Positions 8,406 through 16,900 of a stretch of DNA of 59,232 nucleotides are shown here, piece after piece. How positions within the stretch are numbered: position 1 is the first letter of the stretch; every line of letters begins with the position of its first letter. The notes beneath the pieces were generated by a model that was given only the letters and a program-made list of their open reading frames with translations, was not told where the DNA came from and ran no database searches. Origin of the DNA: Flaviaestuariibacter sp. (GTDB lineage: Bacteria; Bacteroidota; Bacteroidia; Chitinophagales; Chitinophagaceae); assembly GCA_025963645.1 (NCBI GenBank), contig JAOQAI010000018.1:1-59232 (forward strand), read 5' to 3'. Made by a program: the position numbers and the translations under genes.

Positions 8406-8935
8406 ACGATCTGATTAAAAATATTTTTCGTCTTAGCCTGTTCATCCTGATACAGGTATTTGTGCTGAACAAGATCCCGCACCTGCATCGCTATATCGTG
8501 CCCTACCTCTATTTCTTATTCATTCTTTGGCTGCCTTTTACGGCGCACCGGATGGTGATACTGCTGGCAGGATTCATCACCGGCTTATCGCTGGATTATT
8601 TTACAATGACACCCGGCTTGCATACTGCTGCCTGTGTGCTTATTGCCTATGTGCGACCTTTCATTATCAACCTGCTTATTCCGAAGGAAACGACGGAGAT
8701 CAACTTTCATGAGCCATCGCCGCGGGGAATGGGCTGGGGACCCTATTTTGTTTATGCCTTCGTTCTTACCTTTCTGCACCATACCTACCTCGTGATGCTG
8801 GAATGGCTGCAATTTGGCACCTTTCTCGACTTTATTATTAAAACGCTTTCAACGGTTGGCATTAGCATGCTGCTTATCCTCATTGTGGAACTGCTCTTCC
8901 CCCGCCGGATGAAGTACAGGACGAATACGGCGTAG
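8402..8935 (+). CDS. mreD: Rod shape-determining protein MreD
   Basis: Small polytopic membrane protein of the elongasome, 177 residues, with about five hydrophobic segments (for example residues 9-25, 34-50, 57-72, 112-130, 145-165). No catalytic motifs are expected in MreD; the call rests on the hydrophobicity pattern and the position between mreC and mrdA. The start is TTG at 8402 inside TTGA, which also ends mreC, indicating translational coupling. A 206-base gap follows before mrdA, holding a nine-base inverted repeat (8948-8956/9010-9018). Confidence 0.85.
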   Translation: MNDLIKNIFRLSLFILIQVFVLNKIPHLHRYIVPYLYFLFILWLPFTAHRMVILLAGFITGLSLDYFTMTPGLHTAACVLIAYVRPFIINLLIPKETTEINFHEPSPRGMGWGPYFVYAFVLTFLHHTYLVMLEWLQFGTFLDFIIKTLSTVGISMLLILIVELLFPRRMKYRTNTA

Positions 8936-9141
8936 GAAGAAGTTGGCAGATGACAGTTCACAGTTGGCCGCAAATCACAACATGCTTGTCATTTTTCAAT
9001 TTGATAATGCTGTCATCTATCCGCTGACAACCGTCATCTCTTTCTCTCCTAACTATTTCTCTCCCAAATTCTTCCTTCGCCCGAGATTTGCATCATCTTT
9101 GCAAGAGCGTCTCATTCTAAGCCCGATTTCGCACCCACTAT

Positions 9142-11244
9142 ATGTCTGTATTCAACGGATCACGCAGTTATATCGTTCGCATTATTTTTCTCGGCGTTTT
9201 TTTAGTCATTATCCTGCAATTGCTGAACCTACAGGTGTTTTCGGATAAATACGAGGACCTGGCAATGAACAACGCCGTCTTTCGCAAAACGGTTTACCCG
9301 CCACGCGGCATCATCTTCGACCGGAAGAACAAAGCCATCCTGAATAACACGCTGATGTTTGACCTGATGGTAACGCCATCTGCCGTGAAGGGTGTGGACA
9401 CAGCGTATCTGTGCCAGTTGTTGGAGATAGACACGGTAGAATTCAAAAAGCGAATTATTGATGCCGTAATCCGAAACGGTAGCGTCCGTTCCTCGGCATT
9501 CGAGGAATTATTATCAGAGCAGAAATATGCCCGGCTCGAGGAAAATATGTGGCGCTTCAATAGTGGATTTTACTTGCAGCAACGTCCTGTAAGGCTTTAC
9601 CCTTTCAATGCCGGGGCGCATGTGATGGGCTATGTAGGCGAAGCCGATTCCGGTATAATTGCCCGCTCTGATGGTTTTTACCAGCCCGGCGATTATGTAG
9701 GACGCAGTGGATTGGAAGCCTATTACGAACGGGTGCTGATGGGACAACGCGGTGTGCAGTTCCTCATCAAGGACAATAAGAACCGGATACAAGGCAGTTT
9801 TGAAGATGGGTTGCTGGATACGGCAGCAGTTGCGGGCCGTGGTTTGCGTACTTATATTGATATTGAACTGCAGCAACTAGCCGAAAAGCTAATGCGGAAC
9901 AAAGTGGGTTCGGTTGTGGCTATCGAACCTTCTACAGGCGGCATCATTGCTATGGTATCCGCACCTGATTATAATCCCAACGATCTGACAGGATCTGCTA
10001 AGAAAAAGAACTACTCAAGGCTGGTCCTGGATGTTTCCAGCCCTTTGCTCAACCGGGCTATCAAAGGTTTGTATCCGCCCGGCTCTACCTATAAGCCGTT
10101 GGGTGCCTTGGTTGGACTGGATGAAGGCGTGATCACACCGCGCAGTGGTATTGGTTGCAGTGGTGCTTATTACGGTTGCAACCGCCCCGTGCGCTGCACC
10201 GAGAAATGGAGCGGACATTCCAACAACCTGCGGGAATCTATTGCTCATTCCTGCAACGCGTTTTTTTCCAACACCTACCGGCTCACGGTGGATAATCCAC
10301 GTTGGGGTGGCGTGAAGAAAGGCTATGCCAAATGGAAAGGGTATATGAATGCATTTGGCTTGGGTAATCGCCTGGGTGTTGATCTGCCAAGCGAGAATGC
10401 GGGCAATATTCCTGATACGACCAAGTATAATTCGGTCTATCGCGGTTCCTGGAACTCCTGTACGAATGTAACACTGGGTATTGGACAGGATATGATGACC
10501 GTGACGCCGCTACAGATCGCCAACTCCATGTGCATCGTAGCGAATAAAGGATTTTTCTATGTACCGCATTTTGTAAAAAGCATTGACAACGAAACGGCAG
10601 AAGATACGATCCTGAATAAGTTCCGGTCCAAACACGAAGTGCTGACGAATATACCGGACACGGCGTATGAAACCGTACACAGCGGAATGCAGGATGTAGT
10701 GGAGATCGGTACGGCACGTGGCGCCGCCATCCCTGGGATTGCCATTTGCGCCAAGACGGGTACCGCCGAAAACTTCCGGGTGCTGGATGGCAGGCGGGTG
10801 CAGTTGAAGGACAACTCGCTTTTTGCCGCGTTTGCGCCGCGCCGGAATCCCAAGATTGCCATTGCGGTGATCGTAGAGAACGGCGGCTTTGGTTCCACCT
10901 GGGCTGGTCCGATTGCATCCTTATTAATGGAAAAGTATTTGACCGATAGTCTTCGTGCCGATCGTATGGTAGAAGTGGAGCGCATCGCCGCGGCCAACCT
11001 GATGCCAAGCTTTTTACCACGCTTGCAATTCAAGGAAGATTCGATCCGTGCAGAGTCTTATTTCAAGATAACAGGCGATAGCAGCTATTTAAAGAAATAC
11101 CGCCGCCGGGGTGGTGCTCCTACTCCAGTTGCTCCCAAGAGGGATAGTTCAACACCAAAGCCTCGAATCGTTTACACGCCATTGATGGAGGCTATAGAAC
11201 CACCAAAATCTTTTGAGGCAAAAAAGAAAACCGTTGCCGTATGA
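9142..11244 (+). CDS. mrdA: Penicillin-binding protein 2 (elongation-specific transpeptidase)
   Basis: Class B PBP that cross-links peptidoglycan during lateral growth, partnered by RodA. The 700-residue protein has an N-terminal membrane anchor (residues 11-28), a PBP dimerisation domain starting at VYPPRGIIFDRKNKAIL (near 51) and a transpeptidase domain. The active-site motifs are visible: S-T-Y-K in YPPGSTYKPLGA (Ser near 316), S-C-N in IAHSCNAFF (near 371) and K-T-G in CAKTGTAENF (near 538). It overlaps rodA by four bases (ATGA). The C-terminus is Pro/Lys-rich. Confidence 0.96.
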   Translation: MSVFNGSRSYIVRIIFLGVFLVIILQLLNLQVFSDKYEDLAMNNAVFRKTVYPPRGIIFDRKNKAILNNTLMFDLMVTPSAVKGVDTAYLCQLLEIDTVEFKKRIIDAVIRNGSVRSSAFEELLSEQKYARLEENMWRFNSGFYLQQRPVRLYPFNAGAHVMGYVGEADSGIIARSDGFYQPGDYVGRSGLEAYYERVLMGQRGVQFLIKDNKNRIQGSFEDGLLDTAAVAGRGLRTYIDIELQQLAEKLMRNKVGSVVAIEPSTGGIIAMVSAPDYNPNDLTGSAKKKNYSRLVLDVSSPLLNRAIKGLYPPGSTYKPLGALVGLDEGVITPRSGIGCSGAYYGCNRPVRCTEKWSGHSNNLRESIAHSCNAFFSNTYRLTVDNPRWGGVKKGYAKWKGYMNAFGLGNRLGVDLPSENAGNIPDTTKYNSVYRGSWNSCTNVTLGIGQDMMTVTPLQIANSMCIVANKGFFYVPHFVKSIDNETAEDTILNKFRSKHEVLTNIPDTAYETVHSGMQDVVEIGTARGAAIPGIAICAKTGTAENFRVLDGRRVQLKDNSLFAAFAPRRNPKIAIAVIVENGGFGSTWAGPIASLLMEKYLTDSLRADRMVEVERIAAANLMPSFLPRLQFKEDSIRAESYFKITGDSSYLKKYRRRGGAPTPVAPKRDSSTPKPRIVYTPLMEAIEPPKSFEAKKKTVAV

Positions 11245-12581
11245 GCAAGAGTAATAAAGGCAGCATTTCAAAAGGGGTTGATGCCGTAATGATCTGGCTG
11301 TACCTGCTATTGGTAACGATCGGTTTAGTGGCCATTTTTGCGGTAACCTACCGCGAGGGCGACTCCGTAGTTTCTTCTTTCTTTGCTTTTAAGACCGATT
11401 ACAGCAAGCAGTTTTATTTTTTCGCCATTGCAGGGCTGCTGGCCATCTTTATCCTGCTTACCGATAGTAAGTTCTTTACCGCTACTGCCAATCTTTGGTA
11501 TGCGGCAGGCATTGCATTATTACTCCTGGTTTTTCCGTTTCACTCCGCGGTTAAGGGCACCGAATCTATCATTCGTTTTGGAGGTTTCCAGTTTCAGCCG
11601 GCGGAGTTTTGCAAAGTGCCGGTATGCCTTGCGCTGGCTAAATACCTATCGCTGCCGAATCTTGATTTCAGCAAGACCCGTTCGCAACTGATCGCCGCTG
11701 CTATTGCGATAGTGCCTGCCGTTATCACGATCGCTCAAAAGGAAACAGGATTGGCACTGGTATTCTTTGCCTTTTTTTTAGTGATGTACCGCGAAGGCTT
11801 ACCGGCAACCATCCTGGTGGTGGGGTTTTCAATAGCGGCGCTCATTATCGCCACGCTATTGATAGAGAAAAATACCCTCGCTTTTATATTAACCGCATTG
11901 GCGGCCTTGCTTGTTTATCTCATGCGCCGCCAGGTGAAGCGGGACAAAGGCTTATTGATCAAGATCGTAATGCTGTGGGCATTGTGTGTAGGCATTCAGC
12001 GGTTCGCGGTTCCCCTGTTATTTCAGAATGTTTTCCAGACCCACCAGGTAGAACGCATCTTCAGCACTATCGGAAAAGATATTCCGCCCGAATATATTGA
12101 CCCGAAAGAAGCGGCCGCAGTTGCCGCCGGCAAGAAGAAGGACGTTGACTATAATGTGAAGCAATCCAAGATCGCTATTGGTTCCGGAGGAGTGTTAGGC
12201 AAAGGATTATTAAGCGGTACGCAAACCCGCTACGATTTTGTGCCGGAGCAGCGCACCGATTTTATCTTTTGCACCATCGGCGAAGGATTTGGGTTTGTGG
12301 GAACAACAGTCTTATTGGTTATTTACCTGCTGCTACTATTCCGTATTGTGTTTATTGCCGAACGGCAGCGAAGCGTGTTCAGCCGTTGCTATGCCTATGG
12401 TGTGGCAGCCGTTTTCTTTTTCCATGTGGCTATCAATGTAGGCATGACCGTAGGGCTGGCACCGGTGATCGGTATTCCTTTACCATTTATTAGCTACGGT
12501 GGAACGGCATTGATCACCTTCACGATACTTCTCTTCATCCTTATCCGGCTTGACGCGGACCGGCAAATGGTGCTGCGGTAA
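11241..12581 (+). CDS. rodA: RodA, SEDS-family peptidoglycan glycosyltransferase
   Basis: Polytopic membrane enzyme that polymerises lipid II with PBP2. The 446-residue chain has about ten hydrophobic segments, FQFQPAEFCKVPVCLALAKYL (split here as FQFQPAEF then KVPVCLALAKYL) near residue 115, and the family end motif VIGIPLPFISYGGTALI near residue 410. An extracytoplasmic loop with PPEYIDPKEAAAV is longer than in enteric RodA, as often in Bacteroidota. It closes the mre operon. Two bases after the TAA begins an arm of a G/C-rich repeat pair. Confidence 0.96.
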   Translation: MSKSNKGSISKGVDAVMIWLYLLLVTIGLVAIFAVTYREGDSVVSSFFAFKTDYSKQFYFFAIAGLLAIFILLTDSKFFTATANLWYAAGIALLLLVFPFHSAVKGTESIIRFGGFQFQPAEFCKVPVCLALAKYLSLPNLDFSKTRSQLIAAAIAIVPAVITIAQKETGLALVFFAFFLVMYREGLPATILVVGFSIAALIIATLLIEKNTLAFILTALAALLVYLMRRQVKRDKGLLIKIVMLWALCVGIQRFAVPLLFQNVFQTHQVERIFSTIGKDIPPEYIDPKEAAAVAAGKKKDVDYNVKQSKIAIGSGGVLGKGLLSGTQTRYDFVPEQRTDFIFCTIGEGFGFVGTTVLLVIYLLLLFRIVFIAERQRSVFSRCYAYGVAAVFFFHVAINVGMTVGLAPVIGIPLPFISYGGTALITFTILLFILIRLDADRQMVLR

Positions 12582-12583
12582 TG

Positions 12584-12829
12584 CCCCCTGTCCCCAAGGG
12601 AAACTTAGGTCGGTGAGGCTTTTGTCTTTGCGAGCGCCTCGCGAAGGATTCTGCTTAGGACGAAAGGCTCCACTTACTTGTGCCTTGAACATTGATTATT
12701 GAACATTTTCATATTCAGTAATACTATTCACCATTATGCAAGCATCCTACCTTTACCCTCTAATCTAACGCATGACTGAAAAAGATAAAGACAACACCGA
12801 CCTAAGTTCCCCCACGGGGGGGCAGGGGG
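12584..12829. repeat. Inverted G/C-rich repeat pair between rodA and a hydrolase gene, diverged arms
   Basis: The left arm (12584-12615) reads CCCCCTGTCCCC, a short hairpin, AAACTTAGGTCGGTG. The right arm (12795-12829) is its inverted counterpart, with a longer C/G hairpin. The inner ends AACTTAGGTCGGTG agree exactly, while the hairpins differ in length, so this is the most diverged of the pairs. The right arm lies inside the hydrolase reading frame and encodes DLSSPTGGQGA. The interior between the arms holds no convincing gene. Confidence 0.8.
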
Positions 12830-13578
12830 CTGGTATTTTCCCGCTTTCTGAAGGCTCCTTTACAATTGATAAGACCAAGCTGTTTGTCCCATTTGACGAA
12901 GAAAAAGATGTGCTGAATGAGCGTCCGATCGGAAGTTTACTGGTGGAAGTGCAGCCCTTTTTAGTGGTAACGGCAAAAGATATTTTATTGCTGGACGCAG
13001 GTTTAGGCTTCGGTGACATGGGTGGTGAACTCCAGATTCATAAGAATATTAAAGCCGCGGGTTATCATCCCTCGCAAGTGACCAAAGTGCTGATGACGCA
13101 CCTGCACAAAGACCATTCCGGCGGTGTCGCGTTTGGCAAGGAGAATCAGTGGCTTTCTTTTCCCAATGCCACTTACTATGTGCAGGAGCGGGAGTTGGCT
13201 TTCGCGCTGCAGAAGGGTTCGCCGTCCTTTATTCCCGAGGAGTTAGAAGCGTTGAAAGATTCGCCGCAGGTGCAACTGCTGACAGAAGACGAAGGTGACA
13301 TTGATGGCTATATTCATTACCGGCATACCGGCGCTCACTCGCCGCACCACCAGGTGTTTTGGATAAAGGACGAGGGCGAGACCATCTTCTTTGGCGGCGA
13401 CGATGCGCCACAACTGCAGCAAATGAAAGTGCGCTACAAAACCAAGTATGATTTTGACCCCGAGAAAGCATCACAGCTCCGGCAGCAGTGGTGGGAAGAA
13501 GGCAACCGCGAAGGCTGGACTTTTTTGTTTTATCATGACATTAGAATGCCTACCTATAAGGGAGTTGCTAAGGTTTAA
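12772..13578 (+). CDS. Metallo-beta-lactamase-fold hydrolase with repeat-encoded N-terminus
   Basis: The 268-residue cytosolic protein has the metal-binding motif THLHKDHSGG (near residue 105), a further His region GAHSPHHQVFW (near 187) and GGDDAP (near 205) giving a bridging Asp, so it is probably a dinuclear zinc hydrolase of unknown substrate. The first 23 or so residues are unlike the family: DKDNTDLSSPTGGQGA is translated through the arm of a G/C-rich repeat, after which family-like sequence begins (GIFPLSEGSFTID). The ATG at 12772 lies inside the element, so the native start seems to have been replaced. No later in-frame start before the core is evident. Confidence 0.85.
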   Translation: MTEKDKDNTDLSSPTGGQGAGIFPLSEGSFTIDKTKLFVPFDEEKDVLNERPIGSLLVEVQPFLVVTAKDILLLDAGLGFGDMGGELQIHKNIKAAGYHPSQVTKVLMTHLHKDHSGGVAFGKENQWLSFPNATYYVQERELAFALQKGSPSFIPEELEALKDSPQVQLLTEDEGDIDGYIHYRHTGAHSPHHQVFWIKDEGETIFFGGDDAPQLQQMKVRYKTKYDFDPEKASQLRQQWWEEGNREGWTFLFYHDIRMPTYKGVAKV

Positions 13579-13594
13579 TTCGCTGTAGTTTGCA

Positions 13595-14800
13595 CTAAAC
13601 AGTGGAAGCAAATCCTAACTGTTGCTCAATAGGTTTCGGCAACTGAGGCAGCTTGCGCCGCTCGATCAAAAAGGAAGTGAGCTGGGCAATCTCTTTGAAG
13701 ATATAGTGCTTATCGGCAGCGCTCTTGAGATAATCCTTGCCGCTGCTGCCACCGGTGCCAATGCGGGTACCGATCATGCGGTGCACCATATTCATGTGGC
13801 GGTGGCGCCAGGTACTGAGCTGCTCATCAATCTCCAACAGGTTATTCAGCAACTGGAAAGGCAACTGCAACAGCGGGTATCCACGATACAGCATAATGAA
13901 AAGCGCGGCACGGTTGGCTTTGGCAGAAAGCGTGTAGTGCGATTCGCGTTGCTGGAAGAATACCTCATCAAAGGCTTCGATATTGTTCTTCTCGGCTTCG
14001 GCAAGGCTGTTGGAGTAAGCTTCTTTGTAGAGGGTCCAGAAGTCAAATGCCCCCTCCGGCTCCCCCGGTGGGGGAGAGACCCGCTCACCAGGCCCACTTT
14101 GCGCTGTTAAAGCTTCGTTGGCAGGCTGGCCGCCGTGCGGTTGGGAAGTCCCCCCACCGGGGGGATTTAGGGGGGCTTGATACGGCATCCGCTCCAGCCA
14201 ATCGTTCACCAACTGCAAAAAAGAATGTGAACCTTCGGCTTGCTTGATCAGGTCAATATGTTTTTCTTTTAATTGTGCGGTATAATATTCTTTACCGTGA
14301 CGGTATTCGAACTTCAGCCCCAGCTTGGCTTCGAGCATCTTGAACTGCCAGCTTTGAAAGCCGGAGGCGGGGCGAAGCATGTCGCGGAAGTCCAGAAAGT
14401 CCATCGGGGTCATCGTCTCTAAAATATCTATCTGCTGGATAAGCGTACGTAGGATCACCACCATGCGGTTCATGCGATGCACGACGGTTTGCAGCTCGGG
14501 AGAGTTGTCGTTCACCGCGGGCTTTTTCATAATAGCAACGATAGAATCCGCTTCGTGGTGCAGTTGCTTGAACCAAAGTTCATAGGTCTGATGAATGATG
14601 ATGAACAGCATTTCATCATGCGCCGAGGCGTTGCATTTATTGCTTTCGGGCTCTTGGGCACCAAGAATTTTATCAAGCTGGAGGTATTCATGATAATGCA
14701 CCGCCCCCTGTCCCCCGGTGGGGGAACTTAGGTCGGCGTTTTCTTTATTATTGCTGTCGGAATAACCGAAAGGACAGCCTTGGGAATCTTGAGAGTTCAT
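13595..14800 (-). CDS. kynA: Tryptophan 2,3-dioxygenase with two repeat-encoded insertions
   Basis: Heme enzyme opening the indole ring of L-tryptophan to N-formylkynurenine, the first step of the kynurenine route. Family features are visible: VHYHEYLQLDKIL, DEMLFIIIHQTYELWFKQ, LETMTPMDFLDFRDML, FQSWQFKMLE and the heme-ligand region TWRHRHMNMVHRMIGTR followed by GTGGSSGKDYL. At 401 residues it is about 70 longer than usual. The excess has two sources: an N-terminal extension containing DLSSPTGGQGA (about residues 23-33), and about 43 residues rich in Pro and Gly (about 209-251) between WLERMPYQ and FDFWTLYKEAY. Both are encoded by G/C-rich repeats. The reading frame is kept, so the enzyme may still be active with a surface-loop insert. 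Confidence 0.95.
   Translation of the reverse strand: MNSQDSQGCPFGYSDSNNKENADLSSPTGGQGAVHYHEYLQLDKILGAQEPESNKCNASAHDEMLFIIIHQTYELWFKQLHHEADSIVAIMKKPAVNDNSPELQTVVHRMNRMVVILRTLIQQIDILETMTPMDFLDFRDMLRPASGFQSWQFKMLEAKLGLKFEYRHGKEYYTAQLKEKHIDLIKQAEGSHSFLQLVNDWLERMPYQAPLNPPGGGTSQPHGGQPANEALTAQSGPGERVSPPPGEPEGAFDFWTLYKEAYSNSLAEAEKNNIEAFDEVFFQQRESHYTLSAKANRAALFIMLYRGYPLLQLPFQLLNNLLEIDEQLSTWRHRHMNMVHRMIGTRIGTGGSSGKDYLKSAADKHYIFKEIAQLTSFLIERRKLPQLPKPIEQQLGFASTV
14050..14176. repeat. Repeat pair inserted in frame inside the tryptophan dioxygenase gene
   Basis: The left part reads GCCCCCTCCGGCTCCCCC, loop GGT, GGGGGAG. The right part (14149-14176), read in reverse, is GCCCCCCTAAATCCCCCC, loop GGT, GGGGGGAC. 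The two are imperfect inverted relatives with outer GCCCCC tracts and inner hairpins. The segment is about 129 bases, a multiple of three, and is translated as 43 residues (starting APLNPPGGGTS and ending GEPEGA). It belongs to the same architectural class as the other pairs but to a different sequence subfamily. Confidence 0.8.
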
Positions 14801-15512
14801 AAAATGTTGTTGAAATATTCACTTCTGTATTAATGTTCTACCGCTAAAGCATTTAACTGATCTCTTAGTTGACTGATCAGCATGAAAGAAGAATCTTTTG
14901 CCTTATTTATATCAGGACATCTATACCACATAAATCTATATTTTGTAGAATTTGCAATTTCGACAAATACATTTTCGCCATCCATACACCCGTAATTATC
15001 GCTTTTTTTCAAATCACTTTGTGAAGCTAAATTAAAGAATCGCTCAAGGCGAAGGCTATCAACTGCGCCAACTCTTATTTGTCTGGTGTAATCTGTATAA
15101 ATACTATCAGCTTTAGTTTTATAAAAGGATATCGTTCGCAGGCGCCATCGTCCTGTAATATTTTTATTAAGAATAAACAATATTTGGGGATCGTAGGAGT
15201 CGGATAGACTCCAAACTCTTATTTCTTGATTTTTTACACCATTTATAAGTGTTTGCAGATGAAGGTTCTTTTCGAAATCTCTCGTTAGGTAATAGTCATC
15301 ACGAGTCATTTGCCCTGACCAAGATTTTGATGTATCCGGGAGATCAAGTTTGAATTTAAAGGTAGATTTATTGGATTGATCAGAACAGGAAATCAATAAG
15401 CTTAGCCATATCATTCTAATTGCCTTCATATGCAGCTAAATTTTTTTCATGAAGTTTTGGTCGTATTCATAAAGCCTTCCTGACCTAAGTTCCCCCACCG
15501 GGGGACAGGGGG
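14704..15512. repeat. Inverted G/C-rich repeat pair spanning the dioxygenase start, a lipoprotein gene and the purD end
   Basis: Arms 14704-14734 and 15482-15512 are exact reverse complements over 31 bases (CCCCCTGTCCCCC, GGT loop, GGGGGAACTTAGGTC). On the minus strand the unit lies between purD and the tryptophan dioxygenase gene. It supplies the last PurD residues with their stop codon, and the first residues of the dioxygenase including its start codon. A 199-codon lipoprotein gene sits inside. It is the longest unit in the window at about 0.8 kb. Confidence 0.85.
14830..15429 (-). CDS. Predicted lipoprotein of unknown function, 199 aa
   Basis: The N-terminus MKAIRMIWLSLLISCSDQ is a lipoprotein signal peptide with lipobox LISC, Cys15 being the probable lipidated residue. 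The mature part is polar with no motif I recognise; a pair of cysteines (CMDGE region and YRCPD) may form a disulfide. It lies wholly between the arms of an inverted repeat pair, and its base composition is lower in G and C than the flanking purD and dioxygenase genes. That suggests it may have arrived as cargo. It is probably transcribed in the same direction as both neighbours. Confidence 0.7.
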   Translation of the reverse strand: MKAIRMIWLSLLISCSDQSNKSTFKFKLDLPDTSKSWSGQMTRDDYYLTRDFEKNLHLQTLINGVKNQEIRVWSLSDSYDPQILFILNKNITGRWRLRTISFYKTKADSIYTDYTRQIRVGAVDSLRLERFFNLASQSDLKKSDNYGCMDGENVFVEIANSTKYRFMWYRCPDINKAKDSSFMLISQLRDQLNALAVEH

Positions 15513-16789
15513 CTGAACTCATACCCAATATCACTGCGGAAATATTTGCCTTCATAATCAATGCCGCTTAAAACTTCTTTGGAGTTCTTAATAGCAGCAT
15601 TGAGGCTAGTATCTAACGAAGTAACGCAAAGTACACGTCCGCCCGCTGTCACTACCTCATCTCCTCTTTGCGCTGTACCCGCATGAAACAGCAATGTATT
15701 CTCCGGTAGCGTTTGTTGCAGTCCATTTATAGCTGCGCCTTTTTTATAATCGCCGGGATAGCCGCCACTCACTGCCATGATGGTTGCTGCAAAACCAGGG
15801 TCGTGTTCAATCGTAATGCCATGAAGCTTTTGCTTGGCGGTTGCTACCAGTATCTCCACTAAATCTGATTGGATGCGCGGTATCACCACCTCGGTTTCGG
15901 GGTCGCCCATGCGGCAATTGTATTCAATCACCATCGGTTCATCGCCCACTTTAATGAGTCCGAAGAAAACAAACCCTTTGTAATCCAGCGCTTCTGCCTG
16001 CAAGCCTTTAATGGTCGGCTCTACGATTTTCGTAATTATCTTTTGCATGAAAGTTTCATCTGCAAAAGGCACTGGCGAGATGGCGCCCATACCGCCGGTG
16101 TTTAGTCCCGTATCGCCTTCGCCAATGCGCTTGTAATCTTTAGCTTCGGGAAGCAGTACATAGTCTTTGCCATCGGTAAGTGCAAAGACGGAAAGCTCAA
16201 TACCATCCAGAAAATCTTCCACAACTACTTTCGCTGAGGCGGCACCAAATTTCTGGTGGCTTATCATTTCGGTAAACTCGTTGATGGCTTCGTCATGCGT
16301 GCTGCAGATCAGCACACCTTTCCCTGCTGCCAGTCCATCCGCTTTGAGCACTATCGGCAAAGCGCAAGTGCGGAGGTATTCGATGCCTTGTAGCAAACTC
16401 TCTTTAGTGAATTCCCGGTAGCCCGCGGTTGGAATGCCGTGGCGCTGCATGAAGGCTTTGGCGTAAGCTTTACTGCCTTCCAGTTGGGCTGCTTCAGCCG
16501 ATGGTCCGATGATCATCAGGTTAGGCAGTTCCGGTTGCGCCTTTAAAAAATCAACGATGCCTGCCACCAATGGGTCTTCCGGACCCACAACTATCAGGTC
16601 TATTGTTTCCCTAATGCAGGTAGCTTTTATGGCTTCAAAATCGGTAACGCTAAAAGGCAGGTTAGTACCGCACTGCGAAGTGCCGCCATTGCCGGGTGCT
16701 ATAAAGAGCTCCTTGCATAAAGGGCTTTGGGATAGCTTCCAGGAAAGGGCATGTTCCCGCCCGCCGCCGCCGAGTAATAGGATGTTCAT
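15485..16789 (-). CDS. purD: Phosphoribosylamine-glycine ligase (GAR synthetase)
   Basis: ATP-grasp ligase for the second step of purine biosynthesis, joining glycine to phosphoribosylamine. The start MNILLLGGGGREHALSWKL at 16789 matches the family; upstream codons in frame are not PurD-like. Other landmarks are FIAPGNGGTSQ, the ATP-grasp segment LPIVLKADGLAAGKGVLIC (split: LPIVLKADGLAAGKG, VLIC), LNTGGMGAISP and FGLIKVGDEPMVIEYNCRMGDPE (metal/ATP site; read as VIEYNCRMGDPETE). The length is 434 residues, close to normal. The final residues SPLSPGGGT and the TAG stop are encoded by the arm of a G/C-rich repeat, so the native C-terminus has been replaced or slightly extended. Confidence 0.96.
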   Translation of the reverse strand: MNILLLGGGGREHALSWKLSQSPLCKELFIAPGNGGTSQCGTNLPFSVTDFEAIKATCIRETIDLIVVGPEDPLVAGIVDFLKAQPELPNLMIIGPSAEAAQLEGSKAYAKAFMQRHGIPTAGYREFTKESLLQGIEYLRTCALPIVLKADGLAAGKGVLICSTHDEAINEFTEMISHQKFGAASAKVVVEDFLDGIELSVFALTDGKDYVLLPEAKDYKRIGEGDTGLNTGGMGAISPVPFADETFMQKIITKIVEPTIKGLQAEALDYKGFVFFGLIKVGDEPMVIEYNCRMGDPETEVVIPRIQSDLVEILVATAKQKLHGITIEHDPGFAATIMAVSGGYPGDYKKGAAINGLQQTLPENTLLFHAGTAQRGDEVVTAGGRVLCVTSLDTSLNAAIKNSKEVLSGIDYEGKYFRSDIGYEFSPLSPGGGT

Positions 16790-16848
16790 AAAATGTTTCG
16801 TATAATGCGTAGCGAAGTTCGTTGAACGCTGGTAAAGATGCGGAACAT

Positions 16849-16856
16849 TATATTTG
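16849..16856 (+). promoter_or_regulatory. Putative -7 box (TATATTTG) of the first POT transporter
   Basis: Exact match to TAnnTTTG located 44 bases before the ATG at 16901. A TTG lies about 24 bases upstream (in GTTGAACG), slightly further than the usual 19-21 spacing. Confidence 0.5.
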
Positions 16857-16900
16857 TGTGACATATTTTGTAAACGATTGTTTTAAACCCAATAAAGATT

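Noticed and set aside
10283..11020. 245-residue minus-strand frame within mrdA
   Set aside because: It overlaps the transpeptidase domain with intact active-site motifs; the antisense protein is Arg/Ser/Pro-rich without domain features.
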